Shown here piece by piece: positions 17,750 to 27,390 of a stretch of DNA of 64,000 nucleotides. The stretch is from positions 62,001-126,000 of the forward strand of contig NZ_JACJSD010000017.1 in the NCBI RefSeq assembly GCF_014697615.1, read 5' to 3'. The stretch is from Nostoc sp. FACHB-280. GTDB lineage: Bacteria; Cyanobacteriota; Cyanobacteriia; Cyanobacteriales; Nostocaceae. The position numbers and the translations under genes were made by a program. Positions within the stretch are counted from its first letter, which is position 1; each line of letters opens with the position of its first letter. The notes under the pieces are model-generated. The model was not told the origin of the DNA, did not search any database, and saw nothing but the letters and a program-made list of their open reading frames with translations.

Positions 17750-17830
17750 AGTGCTGAGTTGAAAGTGCTGAGTGCTGAGTGCGAAGTTACAATGTTTTCC
17801 TTCTGCCTCCTGCCCTCTGCCTCCTGCCTT
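17750..17830. repeat. AGTGCTG heptamer repeats and CTGCCTCC repeat
   Basis: AGTGCTG AGTTGAA AGTGCTG AGTGCTG AGTGCGA occupy 17750-17784, followed by a CTGCCTCCTGCC-type direct repeat up to about 17830. The same AGTGCTG family recurs at 52910-52944. It lies in the rplK-rplA spacer. Confidence 0.8.
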
Positions 17831-17836
17831 CTTTTA

Positions 17837-18262
17837 CTATTCAGTAATCGTAACGCCCATATTTCTAGCAGTTCCAGCCACAATGTTCATTGCCGCATCA
17901 ATGTCGTTGGCGTTGAGGTCGGGTAACTTGGTTTGAGCAATTTCTCGCAATTGCGCTTTAGTAATGGAACCAACTTTCTTTTTGTTGGGTTCGTTGGAAC
18001 CTCTTTCGATTTTCGCGGCTTTGCGAATCAATACTGATGCTGGTGGGGTTTTGAGTACAAATGTAAAACTCCGGTCTTCATAAACGGAGATTTCTACAGG
18101 GATAACCATACCAGCTTGGTCTGCTGTTTTGGCGTTGTACTCTTTGCAGAACATCATGATGTTCACACCATGTTGACCCAATGCGGGGCCAACTGGTGGT
18201 GCTGGGTTGGCTTTTCCAGCATTCAGGGCCAGTTTAATGACCGCTACTACTTTTTTCGCCAT
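17837..18262 (-). CDS. rplK: Ribosomal protein L11
   Basis: Binds 23S rRNA in the GTPase-associated centre next to L10. At 141 residues it has the typical start [20 protein letters not shown], then [20 protein letters not shown], a C-terminal domain with [13 protein letters not shown], and [19 protein letters not shown] followed by NMGV near the end. Only 6 bases separate it from nusG, so the two are co-transcribed and possibly translationally coupled. Confidence 0.98.
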   Translation of the reverse strand: MAKKVVAVIKLALNAGKANPAPPVGPALGQHGVNIMMFCKEYNAKTADQAGMVIPVEISVYEDRSFTFVLKTPPASVLIRKAAKIERGSNEPNKKKVGSITKAQLREIAQTKLPDLNANDIDAAMNIVAGTARNMGVTITE

Positions 18263-18268
18263 TTGTAT

Positions 18269-18901
18269 TTAGCTCTGTTTTTCTACCTGATTGAATTCCA
18301 ATTCAACGGGTGTATCTCGGCCAAAAATCGAGAGCAAGGCTTTGAGTTTACTACGCTCTGGACTGACTTCAATCACCTCGCCTTCAAAGTCCTTAAATGG
18401 GCCAGAAAGCACGACAATTTTATCACCTGTAGCCATGTCAATTTTGACGACTGGCTCTTGCTCGGTGGTTTGTTTGAATATCCGTTCTACTTCTGAGTAA
18501 CTCAGAGGTACTGGTTTAACGTGGCCACGACCTTTGGCACTGCCACGTTTTTGCTCTGCGCCTACAAAGTTGATCACATGAGAGGTGTTACGTACTACCT
18601 GCCATGTATCATCATTCAAGACCATCCGCACTAACACATAGCCAGGAAAAACTTTTTCTTCTGTATGCTGGCGACTGCCATCTTTCCGAATTTTTACTGC
18701 TGGCGTATGTGGAATTTCGACCTGAATGATTTTGTCGGCAACGTCAAAGGTTTGGATGCGTTGTTCCAAGTTGGTTTTGACGCGTTTTTCACAGCCGGAG
18801 GCTACTTGTACTGCATACCACCGCGCTTCTTTGAGCGCCGCTTCTGCTGTTTCCTCTGACTGCAAATTTGAGTTAAGTGGGTCGTCTGTTGCAAAAGTCA
18901 T
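18269..18901 (-). CDS. nusG: Transcription termination/antitermination factor NusG
   Basis: RNA polymerase-associated elongation factor that also links to Rho or the ribosome. A leading segment (MTFATDDPLNSNLQSEETAE) precedes the NGN domain starting ARWYAVQVASGCEKRVKTNL, with EKVFPGYVLVRM. The C-terminal KOW domain has GDKIVVLSGPFKDFEGEV. The ATG at 18901 is preferred (210 residues). The frame is open further upstream but that part overlaps secE in another frame. Stop of secE and start of nusG share a base (TGATG), indicating translational coupling. Confidence 0.96.
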   Translation of the reverse strand: MTFATDDPLNSNLQSEETAEAALKEARWYAVQVASGCEKRVKTNLEQRIQTFDVADKIIQVEIPHTPAVKIRKDGSRQHTEEKVFPGYVLVRMVLNDDTWQVVRNTSHVINFVGAEQKRGSAKGRGHVKPVPLSYSEVERIFKQTTEQEPVVKIDMATGDKIVVLSGPFKDFEGEVIEVSPERSKLKALLSIFGRDTPVELEFNQVEKQS

Positions 18902-19122
18902 CAGAACACCTGTTTTGCTGCCCAAGCAAACAATCCATCCACCAAATAAATCAAAGATGCGGAGAGTGTCACCATTAACAGCACGGCTGCTGATTCGCTC
19001 ACTAGCTGTCTGCGACTTGGCCAAACTACTTTTTCAAGTTCTTCTTTTGTGCCTTGAAAAAAGTTTTGGATGTTTAGCCCGCCAGTGTTTTCGGGCATTT
19101 CAGCTTCATTTTTTTTCGCCAC
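18901..19122 (-). CDS. secE: Preprotein translocase subunit SecE
   Basis: Small essential clamp of the SecYEG channel in the cytoplasmic and thylakoid membranes. At 73 residues it has the single-span form: a charged N-terminus (MAKKNEAEMPENTG), the conserved amphipathic helix KEELEKVVWPSRRQLV, and one C-terminal membrane segment (SAAVLLMVTLSASLIYLVDG). Position directly before nusG is the near-universal arrangement. A tRNA-Trp gene lies upstream on the same strand. Confidence 0.97.
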   Translation of the reverse strand: MAKKNEAEMPENTGGLNIQNFFQGTKEELEKVVWPSRRQLVSESAAVLLMVTLSASLIYLVDGLFAWAAKQVF

Positions 19123-19315
19123 TGTTGTTTATCCCCCCGTTTCTTGTACAGCTATATCCTGCTTGGTTGAATCTCAGGTTTACAGCTTTGATTCCAGCCT
19201 GCTGACTTGCAGCAAAAATTCTCTAAAGTATAAAACAATTATACCCGAAATGGTAAACACTAACTACGTTATGGGTAGAAGTGCTACTGTTTCGGGTTTT
19301 GTTTTTGCTTGCGAG

Positions 19316-19388
19316 CGCGCCCTGGAGGACTTGAACCCCCGACATCAGGTTTTGGAGACCTGCGTTCTACCAACTGAACTAAGAGCGC
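19316..19388 (-). tRNA. trnW: tRNA-Trp (CCA)
   Basis: A 73-nt cloverleaf on the minus strand. The acceptor stem is GCGCUCU with AGGGCGC, the D arm AGTTCAGTTGGTA, the anticodon loop TCTCCAAAA with anticodon CCA, and the T arm GGGGGTTCAAGTCCTCC. The discriminator base is G and CCA is not encoded. Location between rplS and secE matches the common bacterial trnW-secE-nusG linkage. Confidence 0.96.
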
Positions 19389-19538
19389 ACAGGTTGGTTT
19401 GGATTCGGTGATTGCGCTGAACTTTTATTTAGTTTAACGCAATTGCGATTCTGATTGTACATGATTTTTGTCGGGGAAGCAACTTAGCGGCAAAAGCCGC
19501 TTGTTAATTGAGATTTCTCTCATACCCTGAGCAAAAAA

Positions 19539-19901
19539 TTACAAAGGACGGTCGAAGCGTTGCTTGATCCGAGTTGCTTTACCAACGCGATCGCGCAGGT
19601 AGTAAAGTTTAGCACGACGTACTTTACCACGACGTAAAACTTTAATGCTGTCGATGCGTGGAGAATGTAATAAAAATACGCGCTCTACGCCTACCCCTTG
19701 AAATACACGGCGAACGGTAATAGTCTCGTTAATACCGCCGTTGCGTTTAGCAATCACAACACCTTCGTAGGGTTGGACGCGGTATTTTTCGCCTTCTTTG
19801 ATTTTCACACCGACTTTGACTGTATCGCCCACATAAATATTGGGCAAGTTAGATTTTAGTTGTTCCGCTTCAATGGAGCGGATAATCTCTTGAGCGTTCA
19901 T
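19539..19901 (-). CDS. rplS: Ribosomal protein L19
   Basis: 50S protein at the interface with the 30S subunit. At 120 residues it has the family blocks [52 protein letters not shown] and [19 protein letters not shown]. It lies on the same strand as the trnW-secE-nusG-rpl cluster, separated from trnW by 150 bases. Whether it shares the transcript is not evident. Confidence 0.97.
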   Translation of the reverse strand: MNAQEIIRSIEAEQLKSNLPNIYVGDTVKVGVKIKEGEKYRVQPYEGVVIAKRNGGINETITVRRVFQGVGVERVFLLHSPRIDSIKVLRRGKVRRAKLYYLRDRVGKATRIKQRFDRPL

Positions 19902-20052
19902 AGCTTATCTGCTGAAAAACCCACAATCATCCATAATAAATCGAGAATCTGCTTTCAGTCTAGTGATATGTAAGATTTATAATTTTCCCCGATCCGACGT
20001 ATCCCAAAATGAAAGCTATATTGCATAAAGCTTTGCTACAGGTGTGATGTTT

Positions 20053-20991
20053 ATGAAATTTAGCATTGTGATCACTACCTATAACCGCGTCAGCTTACTG
20101 CGTCGAGCCGTTGATTCTGCTATCAACCAGACAATTCCTTGCGAAGTAATAGTAGCTGATGATTGTTCCACTGATGACACACAAGCCTACGTAGAAAGCT
20201 TAGGTGATAAAGTAATTTATCATCGCAATGAGGTCAATAAAGGTCATGCAGCGACGGTAAATGCAGGAGTGAAACAAGCCAGTGGAGACTGGATTAAGTT
20301 TTTAGATGATGATGACTATCTAGCTAGTAACTGCATCGAAGAGATGGCAAAGGCGATCGCTCTTTGTCCGAGTGCAGTGATTTGCTCTTGTGTGGCGGCT
20401 CAAGTGAATGAACATGAACTAGAACTCAGCCGCACTCCTCAGCTTGGCCCTGGTTTAGCTTTTTCCGTTCCTCAAGCCGATATTCACTACGGAATGCTGT
20501 TGGAATTATTGCCTTTTGGTACACCTGTGCAAGTTGCTTGTAGCCGTGACGCTTTTTTTAAAACAGGTGGTTGGGATTCTCAACTGGATGCTAATTGTGA
20601 TGATATAGATTCTTGGCTAAGAATTGCCCAATTTGGTGATGCGATTTTTCTGAATCAATGTTTAGCTTATCGCACCATTTGGCAGGGTGCTTATAATCAC
20701 AAATTTGCTGTCTCGAAAAGATTAGATACAAATATTTTAATTAAAGAGAAAATTTACGCTTTAGTTCATAAAAATCATTATAGTCAGCTTCCCCAAATGG
20801 TGGATATCAAAAAATATCTCATATTACATTGGGCTTTTGTCGCACTCAAACAGAAAAACTTTGCAGTTTTTTTGAGGATGTTTTATCAATCTGCCTTTTC
20901 GCTGATGGTATGGAAAATCCTATTAACTATTGTTTTCTTCCGCAATTTACATTTTCAAAATAAACTGATTCAAAAAGTTGTTTTATATTAG
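20053..20991 (+). CDS. Family 2 glycosyltransferase
   Basis: Inverting GT-A-fold sugar transferase, probably for polysaccharide or glycolipid synthesis. The N-terminus MKFSIVITTYNRVSLLRRAV and the segments VIVADDCSTDDTQ, NKGHAATVNAGVKQASGDW and FLDDDDYL give the nucleotide-binding site and the DxD metal motif. The rest is a less conserved acceptor domain with a hydrophobic C-terminal segment. The start at ATG 20053 is favoured by AGGTG 8 bases upstream; GTG 20044 and ATG 20047 are in frame. The gene is isolated, divergent from rplS, so neither donor nor acceptor can be named. Confidence 0.88.
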   Translation: MKFSIVITTYNRVSLLRRAVDSAINQTIPCEVIVADDCSTDDTQAYVESLGDKVIYHRNEVNKGHAATVNAGVKQASGDWIKFLDDDDYLASNCIEEMAKAIALCPSAVICSCVAAQVNEHELELSRTPQLGPGLAFSVPQADIHYGMLLELLPFGTPVQVACSRDAFFKTGGWDSQLDANCDDIDSWLRIAQFGDAIFLNQCLAYRTIWQGAYNHKFAVSKRLDTNILIKEKIYALVHKNHYSQLPQMVDIKKYLILHWAFVALKQKNFAVFLRMFYQSAFSLMVWKILLTIVFFRNLHFQNKLIQKVVLY

Positions 20992-21138
20992 AAGTTATTC
21001 TATTTCTGGATGAAGAGATTTATTTGTTTTAGCAGAGACGTTGTATATCTCTGCTAATGTGAATGGAAATTGTTCAAAAACCTTAGACTCTGCCTCCTGT
21101 TCTGAATAAATAAACTTTCATTTTGGCTGATGGCAAAA

Positions 21139-24100
21139 TTAGTAATATTTTTTCTTCCACTTATCAAACTTGATGAGTATTGGTTTTATCCAACCAAAAT
21201 CTAAGATATCGTGCAGCAGTGTGTAAAAACACGGAATAATAAACAGTGTCAATACAGTTGCTAAGGATAAACCAGAAAACACAACTACACCCAAGGGTTG
21301 TAAAAATTCTGATCCTTCACCAATGCCTAATGCTAAAGGAAACATACCTAAAACTGTGGTAATGGTAGTCATGAGTACAGGTCTTAAGCGTTGAGGCGCA
21401 GCTTGTAAAATTGCTGTTTTGCGATCTATATTGTCTCTTTCTCGCAGTTGGTTGGCTAACTCAACCATGATGATGGCATTGTTCACTACAATACCGACTA
21501 GTAAGACCGCACCGACAATGACGGTAGCACCAATAGCGGTTTTAGTAATATAAAGACCGAAAATTCCCCCAGCTAATGCTAAGGGAATGGTAAACATAAT
21601 TACTAAAGGGTCGATGAGGGAATTGTACTGCACTGCCATGACGACAAATACCAGAAATGTTGCTAATCCACCTAATAGTTGAAGTGAACTTTGTAGTTGT
21701 TGATTTGATTCGGCGGCGGCGCTAGGTAAGACACTTACACCTTCTGGTAAATCAAGATTATTAATTACATCCCTCACCTGTTCTATAGCTTGGCTTAAAC
21801 TTGCACCTTCGGTTAAATTCCCAGCTAAGATGACAACTTGACGCTGGTTGATGCGCTGAATTTCTCCGGGTGCTTGTCCTTCTACAATTCTGGCAACATC
21901 ACTTAAGCGGACTTGGTGATTATTATCGACAAACAACGGTAATCTTTCTAATTGAGATGGGGCTTGCACATCTGTTTCATTTAACTTGACACGCACATCA
22001 ACTAAGCGGTTGCCGCGTTGTAACTGGGTGGGAATGCTACCTTCTAAGGCAGTTTGAATGGTATCGCCAATGTCTGTAGTAGTTAAACCCAAGGCAGCAA
22101 CTCGCTCCCAGTCGGGTAGAATCTGAATTTCTGGTTGGCGCTCATCAGCATCGGGACGAAATCTAGCGAGGGTGGCTTGCTCTTCTAAGGCGGCTAAAAC
22201 TTGACGACCGGCTTGTTGTAAAGTCTCAGCGTTATTGCCTTGCAAAATCACGTCAACGTCCGCACCGCGCACAGGGGAGTTATTGAGAATCAAACCCCGC
22301 ACTTGTCCGGGGGAAAGGCGTAGGCGAATTCCGGCTAAGTTTAATTTGTCAAGTTCTTGGGTGACTCTTTCCACGTAAGCTTCGACATCTGTACCAGCTT
22401 TGAGGGTAATATTGCTGGTTCCGCGTAAAGGGTTGGCGTTGGTGGTATTACCAAATAAAGCACCGCCAGCCGTCGAAAAGATATACTCTGTTTCTGGTTG
22501 GTTGCGAAGAATTTCATCTACCGCATTCATGACTTTGAGGTTGGTTTCCAAGGGTGTACCCGGAGGAAACTGAGCATTTAAGTTAGCTTGTCCGGTATTA
22601 ATTCTGGGGAGGATTTCTTGGGGAATTTGGGGAGCCATCCACAAACTACTGCCACCAAATAAGAGGAGGGCGATCGCAACTGTTAATACCCGCCAGCGTA
22701 ATATCATACTTAAAAAGCCGCCATATCCTCTGGTGGCAGCATCAAAGCGACGGTTAAATTCTTTGAGTAACCAAAATTCACTCAAACGGCTCGAAAATTT
22801 CCACCCCAGCATCCGCGATGCCATCATCGGCACAACGGTAACAGCAATTACAATCGAAGCTGCGACGGAAAAGCTAATTGTCAAAATTAATTCGTTAAAT
22901 AACAGGGCGATAAATCCACCAATCAGTAGGAATGGCAATACTGCGACTAAGTTTGTACTAGTGGAAGCTACTAAGGCTGATTCGACTTCACGGCTACTTT
23001 GTTCTGATTGATTGATTAATTGTTGTTGATTTAATTTACTTCTGGCACTTTTGCCTGGTGTCATACCCACACCTTCGGCAATGTTCTCTAACATGACGAT
23101 GGAGTTATCCACCACAATACCCACACCCAAAGCCAAACCACCCAAACTAAAAACGTTAATGGATAAGCCAAATAATCCCATCAAAATAATTGCGGCGAGG
23201 GTGGCTAAAGGAATAGCGAGGACAATGATCAAAGTTTGTCTGATGGAACCGAGGAATAGGAGAACTGCGATCGCTGCTAGTAATGTCCCAATTAACCCAG
23301 AACTTGTAACATTAGATATAGAATTACGGATAAACCGTGATTCATCCAAAGTCGCAGTAATCACGGTTCCTTCAGGAATCACACCAGACTGGCGCAGTTC
23401 TTCTACACGTTTTTTCACACCATCAACAACGTTGATAGTATTAGCATCTGGTTGTTTTTGAATACTGACTTTAACTGCTGGTTCTCCATTCAAAGAAACG
23501 AAAACCCTTTGTAATTCTGAGCCGTCTATAACTTCGGCAAAGTCTCGCAGATAAACGCGGCGACGCGGAACTGTTGACTGAGTATTGCTCGTATTAGCCG
23601 CAGATACTTCAAAGGATAAATCACGCAATTCTTCTGCACTGCGAAACCTGCCCACAGTCCGAGTTAAAGGTTCAGAATTCTGCCCTAAAATTCGACCACC
23701 GGAAATATCTTGGTTGCGGTCTCTTAATTCATCTAAAACATCTGTTAAACCTACACCCAAAGCTTGCAGACGGTTTAAATCTATATTGACTCTGACTTCT
23801 TCGGGTACTCCTCCTGATACATCTACCCCAGCTACCCCAGGAACAACACCCAGTTCACGGGCGAGTTCTTCTTCGGCAAAAACGCGCAAATCGACACCTT
23901 GCAAAGTTGGTGAAGTTAATGCCATTTCGTAAACAGGTAACTGGGAAGGATCTACTTTAAATAAACGTGGTTCTTCTAAGGTGTCTGGTAAAGTTCCCCT
24001 GGCGCGGTTAAAGGCTGCTGTCGCATCGTTTAAAGCTTGGTCAATATTGCCTCCCGGTTGAAAGTACAAATCTAAACTAACTTGCCCTTCACGGGTTTGG

Positions 24101-24372
24101 GAAAAGACTTGTAATACACCTTCGGTTGCGGAAAAGGCTTCTTCTAAAGGTTTGGTGACTTCATCAATTGCTACTTCTGGCGAAATTCCTGGCGCTTGTA
24201 TCCGCACTCCAATCCGAGGATAGGTGATTGATGGTAGTAAATCTACGGGTAATTTCACGATAAAAAATACACCCATAACGATTACCGCTAGGGTAAGCAT
24301 CAGTGTACCGATATGTTGGCGGATAGAGATGGCGCTGATACTAAACCCACCACTTTTCTGGACTTGCTGCAT
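21139..24372 (-). CDS. RND-family efflux transporter (AcrB-like)
   Basis: Inner-membrane proton-driven pump of 1077 residues, expected to form a trimer and export hydrophobic compounds with the adaptor encoded just upstream. The first membrane segment (about 20-40) is followed by PSITYPRIGVRIQAPGISPE, typical porter-domain text, and two blocks of membrane segments around 350-560 and 890-1060. The proton-relay helix reads LGVGIVVDNSIVMLENI, with one Asp instead of the Asp-Asp of AcrB, and the TM10 motif is VGIVVNNAIIMVEL, without the AcrB Lys. It starts 29 bases after the adaptor gene and forms an operon with it. No TolC gene is nearby, so it probably shares a general outer-membrane channel. 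Confidence 0.93.
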   Translation of the reverse strand: MQQVQKSGGFSISAISIRQHIGTLMLTLAVIVMGVFFIVKLPVDLLPSITYPRIGVRIQAPGISPEVAIDEVTKPLEEAFSATEGVLQVFSQTREGQVSLDLYFQPGGNIDQALNDATAAFNRARGTLPDTLEEPRLFKVDPSQLPVYEMALTSPTLQGVDLRVFAEEELARELGVVPGVAGVDVSGGVPEEVRVNIDLNRLQALGVGLTDVLDELRDRNQDISGGRILGQNSEPLTRTVGRFRSAEELRDLSFEVSAANTSNTQSTVPRRRVYLRDFAEVIDGSELQRVFVSLNGEPAVKVSIQKQPDANTINVVDGVKKRVEELRQSGVIPEGTVITATLDESRFIRNSISNVTSSGLIGTLLAAIAVLLFLGSIRQTLIIVLAIPLATLAAIILMGLFGLSINVFSLGGLALGVGIVVDNSIVMLENIAEGVGMTPGKSARSKLNQQQLINQSEQSSREVESALVASTSTNLVAVLPFLLIGGFIALLFNELILTISFSVAASIVIAVTVVPMMASRMLGWKFSSRLSEFWLLKEFNRRFDAATRGYGGFLSMILRWRVLTVAIALLLFGGSSLWMAPQIPQEILPRINTGQANLNAQFPPGTPLETNLKVMNAVDEILRNQPETEYIFSTAGGALFGNTTNANPLRGTSNITLKAGTDVEAYVERVTQELDKLNLAGIRLRLSPGQVRGLILNNSPVRGADVDVILQGNNAETLQQAGRQVLAALEEQATLARFRPDADERQPEIQILPDWERVAALGLTTTDIGDTIQTALEGSIPTQLQRGNRLVDVRVKLNETDVQAPSQLERLPLFVDNNHQVRLSDVARIVEGQAPGEIQRINQRQVVILAGNLTEGASLSQAIEQVRDVINNLDLPEGVSVLPSAAAESNQQLQSSLQLLGGLATFLVFVVMAVQYNSLIDPLVIMFTIPLALAGGIFGLYITKTAIGATVIVGAVLLVGIVVNNAIIMVELANQLRERDNIDRKTAILQAAPQRLRPVLMTTITTVLGMFPLALGIGEGSEFLQPLGVVVFSGLSLATVLTLFIIPCFYTLLHDILDFGWIKPILIKFDKWKKKYY

Positions 24373-24401
24373 GGTTATGATTGCACTCCAAATCTAAATT
24401 C

Positions 24402-25835
24402 TTAATTTCTGGTTTGGCGCGGTGTAGAATTCGCTTCACCTGTTTCGGAGAGAATTGAAAGACGTACAGAATTGCCATCTTTTAACGGTCTACCACTGCG
24501 AGTTACGTAGCGTTCTCCTGGTTGTAAACCTGATAAAATTTCGACTTTGCTGTCGGCTTGTTTGCCCAAGGTAACGGTACGCGCTTTGACTGTTGGCTTG
24601 CCTTGGGTATCTGTAACTACAAATATGGTGCCATCTGTCTGGTTTTCCGCAGGTTGTTTGGCTGTGGCTGGTTTTTGAATTGCGGTTTGGGGAATGACAA
24701 CTCGTGGTTGGGTTAAGGTAGCAAAATTCACTCGCGCTAACAGTCCGCTACCAATATTACCGTTACTGTTGGGAACTTCCACTTCTACGGGAATGAGCCT
24801 TGCTGTCGCATCGGCGGCGGGAGATATGCGGATGACTCTACCCGTTAAGGTTGTTTGGGGAAAGGCATCTAACCGTACTTGTACAGATTGCCCAAGTTTA
24901 ATTTTTGCCAGTTCTAACTCGGAGACTTGAACAACAACTTTAACGCGGCTGAAGTCGCCAATTTGTAAAACTTCACCACCTGCTTGCAACAGGTTGCCTG
25001 GTTCTGTAACTTTGCCTGTAACTACGCCACTGATGGGGGAAACTAGTCGGGAGTAAGAACGGCGTTCTTTGGCTTGTGCCACTACTGCTTGTTGTGCCAA
25101 GACTCTTCCTTGGGCGGCGGCGACGGCTTGCTGTTCTGTACGGACTTGCTCTGTGGCAGCTCGTAAGGCTTGGGCGGCTGTTTGGGCTTGAGTACCTGCT
25201 TGTTCAGCAGTTTGCTCGGCGATCGCACCTTCTCTGTATAATTTTTGTTGTCTTTCGGAGTCGGCTTGGGCTTGCACAAGTTGTAACCGCAATCTTTCCA
25301 CTTCGGCACGGGCGTTACTTACCTGGGTTACAGCTCTCGCTACTTCCGATTTTTGGGCGGCGAGTTCGGCTTCGGCTTGTTTTAAATCTGTAAGCAGCAA
25401 AGTATCGTCTAACTGGCCAATATTCTGCCCTTTGCTGATTCGATCACCGACATCTACATTTAAGGATAATAGTCGCGCTTCTACCTGCGATCGCAACGAT
25501 ACGGTACGAAAGGGGATAGTTGTACCTGGATACTCTAAGGGCTTTTCTAGTGTATCTGTACGGGCGATCGCTACATCTACAGGTGTCGCACCACCTCGTT
25601 CTCCTCCTCGACGTTGTTGTGATTGCGCTTCGGCTGTGTCTTTCGGTAAAGAAGCACAACTAGCTGACAACAATCCTGTGCTGAATAAACACACAAATAA
25701 TGATGTGACTTTCCATATTTGCTTGTGGGGAAACATCCGCTGGTTGATTAAGTTTCCTGAGTGAATTTTGGTGGTTAAATCTAACTGGCTATTCATCACT
25801 TGGATTGGAGCTATGTAGGTTTGCTGTTTCATCAA
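24402..25835 (-). CDS. RND efflux periplasmic adaptor (membrane fusion protein)
   Basis: Adaptor that bridges the RND pump and outer-membrane channel. A hydrophobic export segment with a Cys (SLFVCLFSTGLLSASCAS, about residues 45-62) suggests membrane or lipid anchoring, although the lipobox is not ideal. Next come the barrel/lipoyl half PFRTVSLRSQVEARLL and VGDRISKGQNIGQLDD, a long coiled coil (about 130-270, Ala/Gln/Glu rich), and the second lipoyl half YSRLVSPISGVVTGKVTEPG. The beta-barrel and membrane-proximal domains end with ILSGLQPGERYVTRSGRPLK. The start shown is the longest. An internal ATG at about 25736 (MFPHKQIWKV) would place the export signal at the very N-terminus and may be the true start. 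Confidence 0.92.
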   Translation of the reverse strand: MMKQQTYIAPIQVMNSQLDLTTKIHSGNLINQRMFPHKQIWKVTSLFVCLFSTGLLSASCASLPKDTAEAQSQQRRGGERGGATPVDVAIARTDTLEKPLEYPGTTIPFRTVSLRSQVEARLLSLNVDVGDRISKGQNIGQLDDTLLLTDLKQAEAELAAQKSEVARAVTQVSNARAEVERLRLQLVQAQADSERQQKLYREGAIAEQTAEQAGTQAQTAAQALRAATEQVRTEQQAVAAAQGRVLAQQAVVAQAKERRSYSRLVSPISGVVTGKVTEPGNLLQAGGEVLQIGDFSRVKVVVQVSELELAKIKLGQSVQVRLDAFPQTTLTGRVIRISPAADATARLIPVEVEVPNSNGNIGSGLLARVNFATLTQPRVVIPQTAIQKPATAKQPAENQTDGTIFVVTDTQGKPTVKARTVTLGKQADSKVEILSGLQPGERYVTRSGRPLKDGNSVRLSILSETGEANSTPRQTRN

Positions 25836-26368
25836 TTTTTGCGGTTTTCCGTTGCAAATGATTTATTTTGCTTATATAAAGAATTTCCCCGAAAATAGCA
25901 GCCTGTTATACCCAAACCATTTTGAATATATGTCTTTAGATAGAAGAATTGAGAATAAATTAATGTTGAGAAAAATATTCTTGTGTCAATTTTTACTAAT
26001 TTTGCCAAATAAAAGTTAGCAAAATCTTCCTATATATCTTATGCAGAGATACATAGCTTATATCTTGAATAACATCAAGATACCGGTATGTTTTCCTCGT
26101 ATCTTAAGCATAAAGCTTAGACATGATAATTATAGAAAACCTAATTTGGCGCTAATGCTAGAGATAATTTTTGCATTAGTATTAAGCCAATAATGATATT
26201 TAGTTTTACTAATTATACCTAATATATACTAGCAAAGCTGCTAAGAAAGCAATCAGCCAGTCTCAGTATTTATGAGAGATATTAAAAAATCTAAACCGTA
26301 ATTGTCTTTTGTCACCATGTAGTATATGAACAAACGCTATTTTGTAAGATAGGCGAGGGCAATACCGC
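25836..26368. other. AT-rich intergenic region
   Basis: About 530 bases between the divergent efflux operon and the lyase gene. It should contain both promoters. I see no gene, repeat or clear regulator site in it. Confidence 0.5.
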
Positions 26369-26908
26369 GTGACATCACCGCTAAGACTGACTCAACCCGC
26401 TCAGGAAGCAGAAATTACAGAATTTTTCCAAAAATCAGCTGGTCAGTGGCGCTCAGAAAGACGCTACTATACTCTGCCAGAGGGCGAAACCAAAGAAATG
26501 GTAAGTATGATTACCATTCGGTTTTTAGAACCAGGATGTGCTGAATTACAAAAACTGGCACAACTGCACGACTTACCTGATACAGTCAATTTGATGTGTG
26601 GTGCAGAAGTAATTTGGCAAAGTACAGATAAACTCAAAGGTAGACAAGAATCACAAGGTTCGACATTATTTGGTGTATTAGGAAATATTTTGTACCGCGA
26701 TCGCGGTTTTGCCACATCCAAACCCATCACCGCCGAATATCATTTCCCTAATTCTGAAACGCTGTGCTTGCGAACTGAGTACAATGGCTCAGTGTTTGAG
26801 GAAGAATTAAAGTTAATTGGTAATAAATATCGCACCAGACAAACAATCATCTCTCGCGCTGGTGAACAGTTAATGATTGGTCAGTACTTAGAAAAGCGAA
26901 TTGATTAA
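26369..26908 (+). CDS. CpcS/CpeS-family phycobiliprotein lyase
   Basis: Bilin lyase-like protein of 179 residues with the lipocalin-type beta-barrel of the CpcS/CpeS/CpcT group, which attaches bilins to phycobiliprotein cysteines. Family features are the start EITEFFQKSAGQWRSERRYY, the central FLEPGCAELQKL, and the repeated barrel strands ITAEYHFPNSETLCLRTEY and RTRQTIISRAGEQLMIGQYL followed by EKR near the end. The GTG start is supported by a purine-rich GGCGAGGG about 9 bases upstream. No phycobiliprotein genes are adjacent, as usual for these lyases. Which subunit and site it serves cannot be read from the sequence. Confidence 0.85.
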   Translation: MTSPLRLTQPAQEAEITEFFQKSAGQWRSERRYYTLPEGETKEMVSMITIRFLEPGCAELQKLAQLHDLPDTVNLMCGAEVIWQSTDKLKGRQESQGSTLFGVLGNILYRDRGFATSKPITAEYHFPNSETLCLRTEYNGSVFEEELKLIGNKYRTRQTIISRAGEQLMIGQYLEKRID

Positions 26909-26964
26909 TCCCCAGGGGATAATACAGAGTAGATATCGTAGTCATCAATCATTAGTGAACCAAA

Positions 26965-26997
26965 AGATACCCGACTTCTTAAAGAAGTCGGGTATCT
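26965..26997. terminator. GATRCCCGACTT-type hairpin
   Basis: AGATACCCGACTTCTT and AAGAAGTCGGGTATCT form a perfect 16-bp inverted repeat behind the lyase gene. Nearly the same element occurs at 48489-48523 with GATGCCCGACTT arms, so this is a dispersed repeat used as a terminator. Confidence 0.75.
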
Positions 26998-27054
26998 GAG
27001 CCTCTCGATTTTCACAAATCAAATAAGATTGCTAAGTCTAATTCCTGAATTTGT

Positions 27055-27270
27055 TTAATCTACAACTTGCCACCAACCGAAGGCGGGGCCGATAAAACGG
27101 ATAGTTACCCAAGCAGCAACCATTGTACCAATACCAATCCAGGCTCCGCGAGTCGTCCAAGCCACAAATAATTCGGATTGTTTTTTGGTGATGGGAACCC
27201 AAGACAATATACGCTCATCTTGACCGTATTGTTCTCCCAATGTTTCTTTGCGACGTTTTGCTTCACCCAT
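27055..27270 (-). CDS. DUF2839-like small membrane protein
   Basis: A 71-residue protein beginning MGEAKRRKETLGEQYGQDER, followed by ILSWVPITKKQSELFVAW, one membrane segment (GAWIGIGTMVAAWVTIRFIG) and a Trp-rich tail. The N-terminal motif is the hallmark I associate with the cyanobacterial DUF2839 family, whose function is not known. Membrane location is inferred. It lies alone between the lyase and the helicase-like gene. Confidence 0.78.
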   Translation of the reverse strand: MGEAKRRKETLGEQYGQDERILSWVPITKKQSELFVAWTTRGAWIGIGTMVAAWVTIRFIGPAFGWWQVVD

Positions 27271-27390
27271 AATCAGTAATTCAAAATTTCAATTAGTGTG
27301 TGTTATTGAAAATCTGCGAACAAGCTGATAATAGCGTTTGCTCAGATGCGATCGCTATCCGTTGACAAAATGTAAATAGTTATTCGTCAT

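Noticed and set aside
18902-19024. Upstream extension of nusG by 41 codons
   Set aside because: It overlaps secE in a different frame and carries no NusG similarity; ATG 18901 is the natural start.
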